Of a stretch of 57,070 bases of DNA, positions 14,784 through 22,372 are shown one piece after another. Below the pieces are notes generated by a model. It had not been told where the DNA came from, searched no databases, and saw only the letters and a list, made by a program, of their open reading frames with translations. The position numbers and the translations under genes are program-made. The first letter of the stretch is position 1; the number at the start of each line of letters is the position of its first letter. The stretch lies in the NCBI GenBank assembly GCA_964396685.1, contig CAYNFS010000007.1, positions 1 to 57,070 on the forward strand, written 5' to 3'. Source of the stretch: CAYNFS01 sp964396685. GTDB lineage: Bacteria; Patescibacteriota; Doudnabacteria; UBA920; 2-01-FULL-46-14.

Positions 14784-16547
14784 TCACTTCGGAAAATATT
14801 TCAATAACTCCCGCCAGCTTCTGGTATTGAGCACATCATTCTTTGTAGCCCAGCCGCGGCGGGCCTGCGCTTCGCCCAGATAAATAAAATTCAGATGCGC
14901 TGGATTGTGCGCGTCAGTATCAATGACCAGCTTAACCCCGGCCCCAACTGCTTTTCTTATCAACGTGTCGTGAATATCCATGCGATCCGGATAAGCATCG
15001 ATCTCGAGAGCCACCTTGTTTTTGCGGCAAACTTTCAAAATTTCGTCAAAATCAAAGTCAATCGGCGCGCGCCGATTGATGATGCGAGTTGTGGGATGAA
15101 AAAATATATCAACATTTGGATTGGAAAGAGCGCGAACAATGCGCTTGGTCATGTCAGCGCGGCTCATTTTGAAGTTTGAATGCACGGAAACTCCGACTAT
15201 GTCCAGCTTGGCTAAAACTTCGTCTTTGATATCCAGACTGCCGTCTTTGAGGATATTAACTTCGGCGCCTTTGAGAATTCTGAACTCCCCCTTCCCCCTC
15301 TTTGGAAAAGAGGGGGCTTTGGCATTTAGCTTGTCAATCTCGGCCATTTGTTTGAGAAGTTTCTTCTCATCCAACCCGCCGGTCATGGCCAAAAATTTCG
15401 TGTGATCCGTGATAGCGATATATTCGCGTCCCAATCTACGCGCGGCCTCGGCCATCTGCTCAATACCGGCAGTGCCGTCTGTCCAGTCGGTCTGCACCTG
15501 CAAATCCCCACGCACATCGCCGTAATTGATCAATCTGGGAAGCTCGTGTTTCCGCGCCGCTTCTATCTCTCCAATGTCATTGCGCAATTCGGGAGGAATA
15601 TAGTCTAAGCCCAGAGCCTGATAAATCTTTTCTTCGTTGTCAACTATGACCCCTCTTTTCTTCCCCCCTCTTGAGGGGGGACTATGGGGGGTCAAGCCAT
15701 ATTCGGAAAGTTTATAGCCCTTCTCTATCGCTATCTTTCGCAATTTGATATTATGCGCCTTATTTCCCGTAAAATACTGCAAAGCCGCCCCCCAGCTTTC
15801 TTTTCTAATCAAACGCAGGTCAACTTGGATTCCGTTCTCAAGCTTTATTTCCGACTTGTCCTCGCCGTGCGCGATTATGTGTGTTGCATCCGGCAAATGC
15901 ACAAAGTAGTCCATGGCGGCCTTCGGGTTTTCAGCAATCCCCAGAATATCGATATCGCCGACAGTTTCCTGGCGTCTGCGATACGAGCCGCCTACCTCAA
16001 GCCGGTCAAAAAATCCAGACGATTTAAGTCTGCCAACTAAATTTTCCACAATCGGTTCCACAAAGCCCAAAACATAGCGCTTACCCTGCGCAGTTGCGAA
16101 TTGCAACCCTTCCAGGATCCGCTCCTCGCTGCGCTGTCCGAAACCCGACAGATTTCTTAGCTTGCGCGCCTGGACTGCTTTTTGTAAATCTTTAAGTGTG
16201 CGTATTTTCAATTTTTCGTAGAGCACCTTGACGGTTTTTGGGCCCACTCCTTCAACGGCTGTAAGTTCCTCCAGATCAACCGGGATCTTTTTGCGAAACT
16301 TTTCGTAAATTTTTAATCTGCCGCTTTTTAGAAGCTCCTCAAGATGCTCCGCAATCCCCCGCCCGACTCCCGGAATTTTCAAAAAGCCCCCAAAGCCTTG
16401 CTCGCGGTAAATATCCAAAACTGGCTTGTCAAGCGACTCCACCGCAAGTGCCGCTTTCTGATAAGCTCTTGGCTTAAAAGCCACGTCAAACATTTCGTAG
16501 TAATCCGCCATCGCGTATAAAATTTTGGCAATTTCCTGATTGGTCAT
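14784..16547 (-). CDS. polX: DNA polymerase X with PHP domain
   Basis: A 587-residue family X repair polymerase. Order seen: N-terminal helix-hairpin-helix region (IPGVGRGIAEHL, VEGVGPKTVKVLYE), polymerase palm with GGSYRRRQETVGDIDIL (catalytic Asp pair), thumb, then a PHP 3'-5' exonuclease domain (ITDHTK, GAEVNIL, FHPTTR, EIDAYPDRMD, DTDAH). The first PHP motif, normally H-x-H, reads DLQVQTDWTDG, so both metal His are Gln. Two palindromic repeats sit in frame (SPPSRGGKKRG, SFPKRGKGEF). The ATG at 16547 lies 1 nt past the stop of the upstream transferase gene, so the two are coupled. Confidence 0.92.
   Translation of the reverse strand: MTNQEIAKILYAMADYYEMFDVAFKPRAYQKAALAVESLDKPVLDIYREQGFGGFLKIPGVGRGIAEHLEELLKSGRLKIYEKFRKKIPVDLEELTAVEGVGPKTVKVLYEKLKIRTLKDLQKAVQARKLRNLSGFGQRSEERILEGLQFATAQGKRYVLGFVEPIVENLVGRLKSSGFFDRLEVGGSYRRRQETVGDIDILGIAENPKAAMDYFVHLPDATHIIAHGEDKSEIKLENGIQVDLRLIRKESWGAALQYFTGNKAHNIKLRKIAIEKGYKLSEYGLTPHSPPSRGGKKRGVIVDNEEKIYQALGLDYIPPELRNDIGEIEAARKHELPRLINYGDVRGDLQVQTDWTDGTAGIEQMAEAARRLGREYIAITDHTKFLAMTGGLDEKKLLKQMAEIDKLNAKAPSFPKRGKGEFRILKGAEVNILKDGSLDIKDEVLAKLDIVGVSVHSNFKMSRADMTKRIVRALSNPNVDIFFHPTTRIINRRAPIDFDFDEILKVCRKNKVALEIDAYPDRMDIHDTLIRKAVGAGVKLVIDTDAHNPAHLNFIYLGEAQARRGWATKNDVLNTRSWRELLKYFPK
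15282..15320. repeat. Palindromic repeat inside polX (PHP domain)
   Basis: GAACTCCCCC...CCCTCTTTGG-AAAAGAGGG, encoding SFPKRGKGEF in PolX between the motif I and GAEVNIL segments of the PHP domain. Confidence 0.75.
15648..15693. repeat. Palindromic repeat inside polX (linker)
   Basis: GACCCCTCTTTT...CCCCCCTCTTGAGGGGGG...GGGGGGTC, encoding SPPSRGGKKRG between the polymerase and PHP domains. Confidence 0.75.
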
Positions 16548-16548
16548 T

Positions 16549-17256
16549 TCATTTGAAAAAACGAAGATACCATGGTATAAAAACCCCCTCCCAGATAACG
16601 GTTCCGGTAAATTTGGATTTCCCGGAATTTCTTTCCCGGAACGTGATCGGTACCTCTTTGATTTTCGCTCCAAGCTTGTGCGCCAGATATTTCATCTCAA
16701 TCTGATAAGCGTATCCCTCGCTTTTCTCAAAGCGGGTCAAAATCTGCCCTAAAATATCCCTCCGATACACGACAAAGCCGGCCGTTAGATCCGCAACCGG
16801 AACGCCGGTTATAAGCTCGGCGTACATATTGGCCCATTTGCTCAAAAACTTCCGCCAAAAGTTCCAGTTTTCAACAGCGCCGCCTCCAACGTATCTTGAG
16901 CCTACTACCACGTCATGAGAAAGCGCGTGGCGCAGAAGCTCGCCCAAATCTCCCGGATGATGCGAGAAATCCGCGTCCATAGTCACAATATATTCAAGCT
17001 CCGGATCGGGAATGATCCTGGCGAACGCGTCCAGGTAAGCCGAGGCCAGGCCCAGCTTTTGATCCCGCCAGATTAGCCGGACACTGTCATAGTTTTTGGC
17101 TATATCTTGAACAAGTTCGGCCGTCCCGTCCGGCGAATTATCATCCACCACAAAAATTCGCAGACCTGGGTAAAGCTTAAGAAGGTGCACAAGAAGCGCT
17201 CTGATATTCTCGCGCTCGTTGTAGGTGGGAATTACAACCGCAACCTTGTTCTCCAT
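16549..17256 (-). CDS. Polyprenol monophosphomannose synthase-like GT2
   Basis: A 235-residue GT-A glycosyltransferase like dolichol-phosphate mannose synthase, which loads a sugar onto a polyprenyl phosphate at the inner membrane face. Seen: VAVVIPTYNERENI, FVVDDNSPDGTAEL, the metal-binding MDADFSHHP, VVGSRYVGGG and DLTAGFVVYRR. It has no C-terminal GtrA membrane domain. It lies between the holin-like gene (stop at 17257, directly abutting) and polX. The product could serve protein or polysaccharide glycosylation by the GT cluster further along. Confidence 0.88.
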   Translation of the reverse strand: MENKVAVVIPTYNERENIRALLVHLLKLYPGLRIFVVDDNSPDGTAELVQDIAKNYDSVRLIWRDQKLGLASAYLDAFARIIPDPELEYIVTMDADFSHHPGDLGELLRHALSHDVVVGSRYVGGGAVENWNFWRKFLSKWANMYAELITGVPVADLTAGFVVYRRDILGQILTRFEKSEGYAYQIEMKYLAHKLGAKIKEVPITFRERNSGKSKFTGTVIWEGVFIPWYLRFFK

Positions 17257-17601
17257 TTAGGTAAGATCCGCTTTTTTGACGCGCAAAACCCAGTTAAGAA
17301 GCGAAAGCAAAATGCTGAAAAGCAAAGCCCAGCCAAAACCGGCCACCTCAAAACCCGGGACAATAACACCGGTAAGCATGATCAAAAGCGCGTTGATGAC
17401 GAGACTGAACAAGCCCAGAGTCAAAATATTTATGGGCAAAGTCAAAAGAAAGAACATTGGCCGAATCACGGCATTGATCAAACCCAAAACCACGGCTGTC
17501 GCAAGCGCCGCTAAGAAACTCGTAACCTCAACGCCCGGTAGGATATATGCCGCGATTATGATGGCTAAAGTAACTAAAAACCAATGCAAAAGGACCTTCA
17601 T
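17257..17601 (-). CDS. Four-helix holin-like membrane protein
   Basis: A 114-residue protein made almost wholly of four hydrophobic helices, beginning LLHWFLVTLAIIIAAYILPGV and ending with a basic tail (RVKKADLT). It resembles the phage-holin superfamily IV (PF04020) proteins common as single genes in bacteria; the role is unknown and phage lysis is unlikely here. A TAAAAT -10 box (17608-17613, with TGC in front) stands exactly 6 nt before the ATG at 17601, so the transcript should be leaderless and should run on into the mannosyltransferase and polX genes. Confidence 0.8.
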   Translation of the reverse strand: MKVLLHWFLVTLAIIIAAYILPGVEVTSFLAALATAVVLGLINAVIRPMFFLLTLPINILTLGLFSLVINALLIMLTGVIVPGFEVAGFGWALLFSILLSLLNWVLRVKKADLT

Positions 17602-17607
17602 ACCGCT

Positions 17608-17616
17608 ATTTTAGCA
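17608..17616 (-). promoter_or_regulatory. Extended -10 promoter, leaderless
   Basis: TGC-TAAAAT on the minus strand ending 6 nt before the start codon at 17601; the -35 position is weak (TTTTAT). Confidence 0.6.
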
Positions 17617-17640
17617 CTTTTTCCTTGCGGATAAAATGAC

Positions 17641-17667
17641 GGCCGCAGGTTTTTGCTACCTACGGCC
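17641..17667 (-). terminator. Possible terminator after the zinc-ribbon gene
   Basis: GGCCGTAGGT and ACCTGCGGCC pair on the minus strand with a short A-rich loop; the T tract (CATTTTA) is weak. It follows the gene at 17670-17834. Confidence 0.45.
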
Positions 17668-17669
17668 AT

Positions 17670-17834
17670 TCATCGGCGGAGATGTACCGGAAGTGGCTGA
17701 CAGACGGGGATGGCATCATCCCTAAAATCTTGGTGTTTCTTGCAGTAGTCGCAAAGAGCTTTTCCCGCCCTTTGGACTGCTCCGCAATTTTTGCATATTA
17801 CATTACCTGATGGCGGTTTTTCTCTCTTAACCAT
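17670..17834 (-). CDS. 54-residue zinc-ribbon protein
   Basis: A small ORF with an excellent AGGAGG ribosome site 6-7 nt before the ATG at 17834. The protein carries CKNCG near residue 14 and CDYC near residue 28, two CxxC knuckles spaced like a zinc ribbon, with charged residues between and after them (KKHQDFRDD). Nothing beyond metal binding can be inferred; it could bind nucleic acid or ribosomes. It is divergent from the small gene at 17942-18139. Confidence 0.7.
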   Translation of the reverse strand: MVKREKPPSGNVICKNCGAVQRAGKALCDYCKKHQDFRDDAIPVCQPLPVHLRR

Positions 17835-17891
17835 ACCAACCTCCTATTTCCAACATTATAACAGAAAATTGACCGCAAAGGCAGTCAAAGC

Positions 17892-17920
17892 TTGACAAGT
17901 GGATATGACAGGATGATAAT
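17892..17920 (+). promoter_or_regulatory. Promoter of the small gene at 17942
   Basis: TTGACA (17892-17897), 17-bp spacer, GATAAT (17915-17920), about 21 nt before the start codon. Confidence 0.75.
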
Positions 17921-17941
17921 GGGCTTAAAAGGAGGCGTGTG

Positions 17942-18139
17942 ATGACCTGCGAAGAGCTGAAAAGGCGTCTCGAAAGCGGGTTCCGTACGCTTGTCATTAT
18001 AGATAGGCGCAGAGGCGCCACCGCTGCGCCCGGCATCGGGACAGCGATCGAAAGGGAGGTCGTAAACCGCGAGCTCGAGGAGCTCTGGAAAGACCTGATC
18101 GAAAATCCACCGGTCTTTCCAAAGAAAACAAAAAAATGA
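17942..18139 (+). CDS. 65-residue hypothetical protein
   Basis: A small charged protein, MTCEELKRRLESGF at the start and a Lys-rich end (FPKKTKK), predicted mostly helical and soluble. It has its own strong promoter, a GGAGG ribosome site 6 nt before the ATG, and an intrinsic terminator just after. That complete transcription unit makes it a believable gene despite its size. No family recognised. A GTG directly in front of the ATG is an alternative start. Confidence 0.7.
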   Translation: MTCEELKRRLESGFRTLVIIDRRRGATAAPGIGTAIEREVVNRELEELWKDLIENPPVFPKKTKK

Positions 18140-18166
18140 ATAAAACATGCCCCGTCCCTGCTCGCA

Positions 18167-18201
18167 CACCGCCCCCTGCCCCAAGGGAGGCGGTGATTTT
18201 T
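18167..18201 (+). terminator. Intrinsic terminator after the 65-residue gene
   Basis: CACCGCC and GGCGGTG pair around CCCTGCCCCAAGGGA (itself partly paired), followed by ATTTTT. Confidence 0.75.
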
Positions 18202-18288
18202 ACCCCCACACCAAATGTTTGTTAATGACGAGCAATTTTATAACTTAACTTAAGTCACCTAGAAAAGGACATTTGGTGTGGGGGTAAA
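18199..18288. repeat. 20-bp perfect inverted repeat, TTTACCCC family
   Basis: TTTACCCCCACACCAAATGT (18199-18218) and its exact complement (18269-18288) enclose 50 AT-rich bases. The first 15 bases also occur inside the 217-bp insertion at 3901-4124, and the outer TTTACCCC is shared with the element at 1035-1072. Confidence 0.7.
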
Positions 18289-18296
18289 CCCCTCAC

Positions 18297-18572
18297 TCAA
18301 TATATTTGCGGTCTCATTTCTTGCTCAAATTGAGGGAAAAAATTCTGGATATCGCGCAGATCAAACCGGGGCAAAATGGATTCAACCGGCTCATGGCTTA
18401 AAAGAAACTCAAAAGAATTTTTGACCAAATCAGATGGCTTTCCTACGCCATCAGTAAGTCTCTGCCAATATCCCTCATCAAGGCTAACTGTAAATTGAAA
18501 GTCCTGAATCTCAACTTCGTACACCCAGCCCTCATTGGTTTTGGTTTCACTTTTGATTTTTATATCCGGCAT
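18297..18572 (-). CDS. 91-residue hypothetical protein
   Basis: A small acidic protein, MPDIKIKSETKTNEGWVYEV at the start, with FQFTVSLDEGYWQRLTDG and EFLLSHEPVESIL. The beta-strand then helix pattern suggests a compact domain, but no family is recognised with certainty. Its start overlaps the msrA stop by 13 nt, so it is translated as the last gene of the 19684-18297 operon. Confidence 0.65.
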   Translation of the reverse strand: MPDIKIKSETKTNEGWVYEVEIQDFQFTVSLDEGYWQRLTDGVGKPSDLVKNSFEFLLSHEPVESILPRFDLRDIQNFFPQFEQEMRPQIY

Positions 18573-19102
18573 AGTCTTGCAAACTTCTGGCGCATCTTGG
18601 CAAGTTTTGGACTGATCACCGTCTGACAGTATGGCTTATCGGGATTTTTCAAATAATAATTTTTGTGATAATCCTCGGCTTCGTAAAATTTATCAAACAG
18701 CTGAAGTTGGGTTAATATAGGCGCATCAAATGTGTCATTATTCGCCAACTCCTCAATGAATTTTTCCGCTTCCCGTTTTTGCATGGAGTTAGTGTAAAAA
18801 ATTATTGAACGATACTGCTCGCCGACATCCCCACCCTGCCGGTTTGGCGTTGTCGGGTCATGCGTTGCAAAAAATACTTCCAGAAGCTCGCGGTAGGAAA
18901 TTTGCGAAGGGTCAAATTCGATTTTTATGACTTCGGCGTGTCCCGTGCGCCCACTGCTTACTTCCTCATAGCTTGGATTTGCCGTATTTCCCCCGGCATA
19001 TCCCGACGTAACGCCTTCTACCCCTTTTAAGTTTTGAAACACCGCCTCGGTGCACCAAAAGCACCCGCCGCCAAAAATGGCTATTTGAAGCCCATTTCGC
19101 AT
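18560..19102 (-). CDS. msrA: Peptide methionine-S-sulfoxide reductase
   Basis: A 180-residue repair enzyme reducing S-methionine sulfoxide. Seen: IFGGGCFWCTEAVF with the catalytic Cys, VTSGYAGG, EVVSSGRTGHAEV-like segment (EEVSSGRTGHAEVIKIEF) and EQYRSIIFY. The ATG at 19102 is chosen because a GAGG lies about 8 nt before it and the protein then begins at the usual distance from GCFWC; it is 4 nt past the stop of the upstream gene. msrB lies nearby at 20941-21330, and trxA could supply electrons. Confidence 0.93.
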   Translation of the reverse strand: MRNGLQIAIFGGGCFWCTEAVFQNLKGVEGVTSGYAGGNTANPSYEEVSSGRTGHAEVIKIEFDPSQISYRELLEVFFATHDPTTPNRQGGDVGEQYRSIIFYTNSMQKREAEKFIEELANNDTFDAPILTQLQLFDKFYEAEDYHKNYYLKNPDKPYCQTVISPKLAKMRQKFARLCRI

Positions 19103-19106
19103 AAAA

Positions 19107-19427
19107 TTACGCCTCAACCGGCGGCCAGCCTTTTTTGAATTCTTGACTAAAACATAATAAATATTGCTGTCTCTCCGCCGAAGTCAAATTCAGTTTTGTC
19201 GCGGCACTGCTTAGATACTCTGCGATATCGCCTTTATTGGGATAATGGCTTGGTTGCACTCTCCTACTTCTGCCCTCACCGGCCCATTCTTCAATCCCAA
19301 TTCGCCGCAAAAAAGCCACTGCGTCTTGTTTTGCGTGTGCATCTATTATGCTGGAACGAGAGGCTTCTTCCGCACCCTCTTTTGAATATCTCGCCTCTTC
19401 AATTGATGGTCTTAATTTTTCCGGCAT
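19107..19427 (-). CDS. 106-residue hypothetical protein
   Basis: A soluble charged protein, MPEKLRPSIEEARYSKEGAE at the start, with LRRIGIEEWAGEGRSRRVQP and a helical C-terminal part. It lies 2 nt after the elongation-factor-like gene and 4 nt before msrA, so it belongs to the same operon. No family recognised; the operon suggests a stress-related role, which is only inference. Confidence 0.65.
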   Translation of the reverse strand: MPEKLRPSIEEARYSKEGAEEASRSSIIDAHAKQDAVAFLRRIGIEEWAGEGRSRRVQPSHYPNKGDIAEYLSSAATKLNLTSAERQQYLLCFSQEFKKGWPPVEA

Positions 19428-19429
19428 GT

Positions 19430-19684
19430 TTATGACTCCACAAATACCTGGTCATTTTCGTGAACTTTCTGTTCAACCTTGACTCCCACCTGCTGTCCCG
19501 ACTTGCCTTCGGAAATCTGCTGATGTTCGTACTGCATTTCTTTGACTTCCTGGCTGAAATCATCATGCGCCCCCTTGAAATGCACGACCTGTCCGACCTT
19601 CAAGCCCTCAACTAATTCAATAATTGCCACTTGGGCCTTGCTGTAATAGTGGGTAACTTTGCCGATATTTTTTTCTTCGGCCAT
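19430..19684 (-). CDS. Translation elongation factor-like small protein
   Basis: An 84-residue protein that looks like a free-standing EF-Tu domain 2 beta-barrel: IGKVTHYYSKAQVAIIELV, GLKVGQVVHFKG, then QVGVKVEQKVHENDQVF. Such proteins are widespread in CPR and some archaea and have no settled role; they may bind RNA or tRNA-like ends. AAAGGAGGTGA lies at ideal distance from the ATG at 19684. First gene of the operon running to 18297. Confidence 0.75.
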   Translation of the reverse strand: MAEEKNIGKVTHYYSKAQVAIIELVEGLKVGQVVHFKGAHDDFSQEVKEMQYEHQQISEGKSGQQVGVKVEQKVHENDQVFVES

Positions 19685-19729
19685 AAAACTTCACCTCCTT
19701 TCTGCTTCTAGTATAGCAACACCTTGGGA

Positions 19730-20920
19730 CTAATCAAGCTTCCCAAGGTACCCGCGTCCCTTAAGTTCCTCTGGCAGCAAATCATCTTTGGTGTATTTTT
19801 CATAGCCTTTGCCATAGCCCAGCTCTTTCATGAGCCGAGTTGGCGCATTGCGAATCTTAAGAGGAATGGGCAGGTTGCCGTATTCTTTGACGTCAGCCAT
19901 CGCGCGCATCAAGCCCTCGTAAGCATTACGGTCTTTTTGGGCCAGGCAGAGATAAACCGCACCATGCGCCAAATTTATGGCGCATTCCGGAAGCCCGACG
20001 GTTTCCACGGCCCGAAAAACCTCATTAGCCACGACCAGGGCAGTCGGCTGGGCCATACCGATGTCTTCGCTCGCGAAAATCACCATGCGGCGCGCAATAA
20101 ATTTGGGATCCTCGCCGGCCTCAATCATGCGCGCCAGATAATAAAGCGCCGCATCCGGCTGGGAAGCCCGCATGGATTTGATAAAGGCGCTGATGGTATT
20201 ATAATGCTCCTCGCCTTTCTTATCATAGCGCAAAAATTTGGACTGCAGGGCGTTTTTGAGATTTTCCAGAGTAATCACTTTGTAAAGCTTGACCGTGCTT
20301 TCCAAAAGGTTAATCGCCTGCCGGGCATCGCCGTTGGCCATTCCGATGAGCCAGTCTCTGGCTTCCTTGGGGAGGAACTCCCCCTCCCCCCTCTTTGCTA
20401 AAGAGGGGGTAAAGGCGGAGTTCTCAAGAACATTGACTGCATGATCAATAATTCGCGACATTTCCTCAGATGACAATTCATTCAATACAAACACCTGACA
20501 TCTAGAGAGAAGCGGCGAGATAACCTCAAAACTTGGATTTTCGGTGGTCGCGCCAATCAGGGTCAATTCTCCGCGTTCCACATAAGGCAGCAGGAAATCC
20601 TGCTGGGCTTTATTAAAACGATGAATTTCGTCAAGAAACAAAATTTTAGGAGAGCCTTGAGAATCATCTCTCAAAATCTTCTTTATATCATCCTTTCCCG
20701 CAACTACGGCGGAGAGTTCATACAATTTGGCATTGAGGCTCTTGGCATAGATTTTCGCCAGAGTGGTTTTGCCGCAACCCGGCGACCCCCAGAGGATGAA
20801 AGAAAACAAATGCTTCTGCTCAATCGCCGCCCGCAAAGGCTTGCCTATGCCGACCAAGTGCCCTTGTCCCACAAACTCATCAAGGTCTTTGGGCCTGATT
20901 TTTGACGCCAAAGGCTCCAT
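19730..20920 (-). CDS. rarA: Replication-associated recombination protein A
   Basis: A 396-residue AAA+ ATPase (RarA/MgsA), which acts at stalled replication forks. Seen: RPKDLDEFVGQGHLVG, Walker A GSPGCGKTTLAKIYA, Walker B ILFLDEIHRFNKAQQD, sensor GATTENPSFEV with SRCQVF, then the C-terminal tetramerisation region (RASQPDAALYYLARMIEAGED, GYGKGYEKYTKDD). A palindromic repeat in frame adds SLAKRGEGEF (about residues 166-182) between the ATPase core and DWLIGMANGDAR. It follows msrB by 20 nt, probably cotranscribed. Confidence 0.92.
   Translation of the reverse strand: MEPLASKIRPKDLDEFVGQGHLVGIGKPLRAAIEQKHLFSFILWGSPGCGKTTLAKIYAKSLNAKLYELSAVVAGKDDIKKILRDDSQGSPKILFLDEIHRFNKAQQDFLLPYVERGELTLIGATTENPSFEVISPLLSRCQVFVLNELSSEEMSRIIDHAVNVLENSAFTPSLAKRGEGEFLPKEARDWLIGMANGDARQAINLLESTVKLYKVITLENLKNALQSKFLRYDKKGEEHYNTISAFIKSMRASQPDAALYYLARMIEAGEDPKFIARRMVIFASEDIGMAQPTALVVANEVFRAVETVGLPECAINLAHGAVYLCLAQKDRNAYEGLMRAMADVKEYGNLPIPLKIRNAPTRLMKELGYGKGYEKYTKDDLLPEELKGRGYLGKLD
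20375..20423. repeat. Palindromic repeat inside rarA
   Basis: GAACTCCCCC...CCTCTTTGC-TAAAGAGG...GCGGAGTTC, 49 bp, encoding the SLAKRGEGEF insert. Confidence 0.85.
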
Positions 20921-20940
20921 GTCTTTAATTAACTTATTCC

Positions 20941-21330
20941 TTAATTCTTTGGCTCAAATCTCAAAGCCACCGAATTGATACAGTAGCGCTTGCCGGTTGG
21001 CTTGGGGCCATCGTCAAACACGTGCCCCAAATGCGAGCCGCATTGGGCGCAAACAACTTCGGTTCGCGTCATGCCTTGACTGTCATCAGAACGCAATTCG
21101 ATACTCTGCCGGTTCGCGGCGTCATAAAAGCTTGGCCAGCCTGTGCCGGAATCAAATTTCGTTGTTGACGAAAAAAGCGGAGCTCCACACGCCACGCAAT
21201 GATACATCCCGTCGTCTTTGAGACTGACATATTCGCCGCTAAAAGGCGCTTCAGTTCCGCCCGTGCGGCAAACCGCATACTGCTCCGGTGTCAGCCTTTC
21301 TTTCCAGTATTCTTCCGGTTTATCTTTCAT
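20941..21330 (-). CDS. msrB: Peptide methionine-R-sulfoxide reductase
   Basis: A 129-residue repair enzyme. Two zinc CxxC pairs are present (HCVACGAPLF and CAQCGSHLGHVF), with FDSGTGWPSFYDA and the catalytic Cys in KRYCINSVALRF. The ATG at 21330 is chosen because GGTG stands before it and EEYWKERLTPEQY is the normal N-terminus; the longer frame adds unrelated residues. It pairs functionally with msrA. Confidence 0.92.
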   Translation of the reverse strand: MKDKPEEYWKERLTPEQYAVCRTGGTEAPFSGEYVSLKDDGMYHCVACGAPLFSSTTKFDSGTGWPSFYDAANRQSIELRSDDSQGMTRTEVVCAQCGSHLGHVFDDGPKPTGKRYCINSVALRFEPKN

Positions 21331-21426
21331 AAATTTCACCGCTTTTGCCACTGCGGGGCGCGACGCACACGTTTTAGGCCACAAAATTCTGGCGTTAGAG
21401 GCGTTCCTGAAAAACCAACCTGCAAT

Positions 21427-21614
21427 TCAGTCCCAGTCTTCTGTGATAATTTTGTGATTTTTTTCATCCATCTCCTGAATATAATATAGATTATCTGAAT
21501 TTTTCTGCCTCAACTCTGCACGTATATGCAATGCTTCTTCTTTAGTATTACAACGATATTGAGTATAACCGCTACCTGTCGTTTTCTTGCTATACCATTT
21601 TATCCAAAATACAT
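21427..21614 (-). pseudogene. Small ORF with a single-base frameshift at its start
   Basis: An AAGGAGGGG ribosome site is followed by ATG at 21614, but the frame closes at once (ATG TAT TTT GGA TAA). If the run of four T had five, the frame would read MYFWIKWYSKK, then GSGYTQYRCNTKEEALHIR, and continue to a TGA at 21427, giving 62 residues of protein-like sequence. The 188-nt length is one short of a multiple of three. Either a real slip in the T run or a sequencing or assembly error. Confidence 0.55.
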
Positions 21615-21690
21615 GCCCCTCCTTGTTTTTCCCCTCTGGCGAGAGGCCCCCCAGATTCTGGTGATTTCGGCACGGCTTTCCCCTTTATTG

Positions 21691-21930
21691 TTAATAAAAA
21701 TGCATTATCTTGCTTGCATCATAACCCAATTCTTCCGCCTGTTTAAGCTTGTCCTTGAGCACTTGCTTCCAGATTTTGGATTGCAACGTGATAAACTTTT
21801 TGCTTTTCGGATCAACAAGTTTATAATGTCCGCCCTTCCCGCCCGTGTAATCAATGATGAACCCGACTTTTTCAAATGCTTTAGCTAGTCTTCTTTGCGA
21901 AACATCAGAAGGAAGACTAGGTGGTAGCAT
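21691..21930 (-). CDS. HicA-like toxin
   Basis: A 79-residue YcfA/HicA-type protein, a small double-stranded-RNA-binding-fold mRNA interferase. Seen: RRLAKAFEKVGFIIDYTGGKGGHYKLVD, where the His after GKGG is the expected catalytic residue, followed by a basic C-terminal helix region. It overlaps the upstream HicB-like gene by 14 nt, so production is coupled to the antitoxin. Here the antitoxin gene comes first, the reverse of the commonest hicAB order. Confidence 0.75.
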   Translation of the reverse strand: MLPPSLPSDVSQRRLAKAFEKVGFIIDYTGGKGGHYKLVDPKSKKFITLQSKIWKQVLKDKLKQAEELGYDASKIMHFY

Positions 21931-22264
21931 ACACTTTTTTGCCGGCGTTTGCTGCTTGGGTCAGTGGAGGATTAAAAATAATTAGGTCGGGATTGCAATA
22001 ACGAGGGGGGATGCTAAATGCAGTAAAGATAGCATCTTTCAATTCTCGCTCTAGTTCGTCCGTGGTTTGACCAGTGGCAGAAATATAGCCGCGGGGATTA
22101 TCCACGGATTGTGCGTAATAGTATTTTTGTCCATCTTCTTCCATCAAACGAACAACAAAATTCAGCCCACGATGACGCAGTTCAATAAGTAAATCACTGA
22201 CTTTCTCCTGGGCTTGTAGTGGATCGGCCAGATAAGATTGTATTCGTTGAATAAATCTTGGCAT
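21917..22264 (-). CDS. HicB-like antitoxin
   Basis: A 115-residue protein. Its central part (KYYYAQSVDNPRGYISATGQTTDELERELKDAIFTAF) fits the partial RNase H-like fold of HicB. The ATG at 22264 is chosen because a promoter (TTGACC, 18 bp, TATACT at 22279-22308) stands just in front, while the more upstream start lies within the rpsI terminator. An N-terminal helical segment (FIQRIQSYLADPLQ) precedes the HicB part. No clear DNA-binding C-terminal domain is seen. Confidence 0.65.
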   Translation of the reverse strand: MPRFIQRIQSYLADPLQAQEKVSDLLIELRHRGLNFVVRLMEEDGQKYYYAQSVDNPRGYISATGQTTDELERELKDAIFTAFSIPPRYCNPDLIIFNPPLTQAANAGKKVYATT

Positions 22265-22278
22265 GCCTTTGAAATCCA

Positions 22279-22308
22279 AGTATATATTAATTTTCCACAC
22301 CCGGTCAA
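22279..22308 (-). promoter_or_regulatory. Promoter of the hicBA pair
   Basis: TTGACC (22308-22303), 18-bp spacer, TATACT (22284-22279), about 14 nt before the start codon. Confidence 0.6.
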
Positions 22309-22330
22309 GATTATTATACTCCAAAAGAAT

Positions 22331-22356
22331 CAAAACGCCCATCTCCGGGCGTTTTG
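22331..22356 (-). terminator. Terminator of the alpha operon
   Basis: AAAACGCCC and GGGCGTTTT pair around a 5-6 nt loop, after the rpsI stop; the following bases are TGATTCTTTT. Confidence 0.7.
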
Positions 22357-22372
22357 CGAGAAATGCGAGTTT

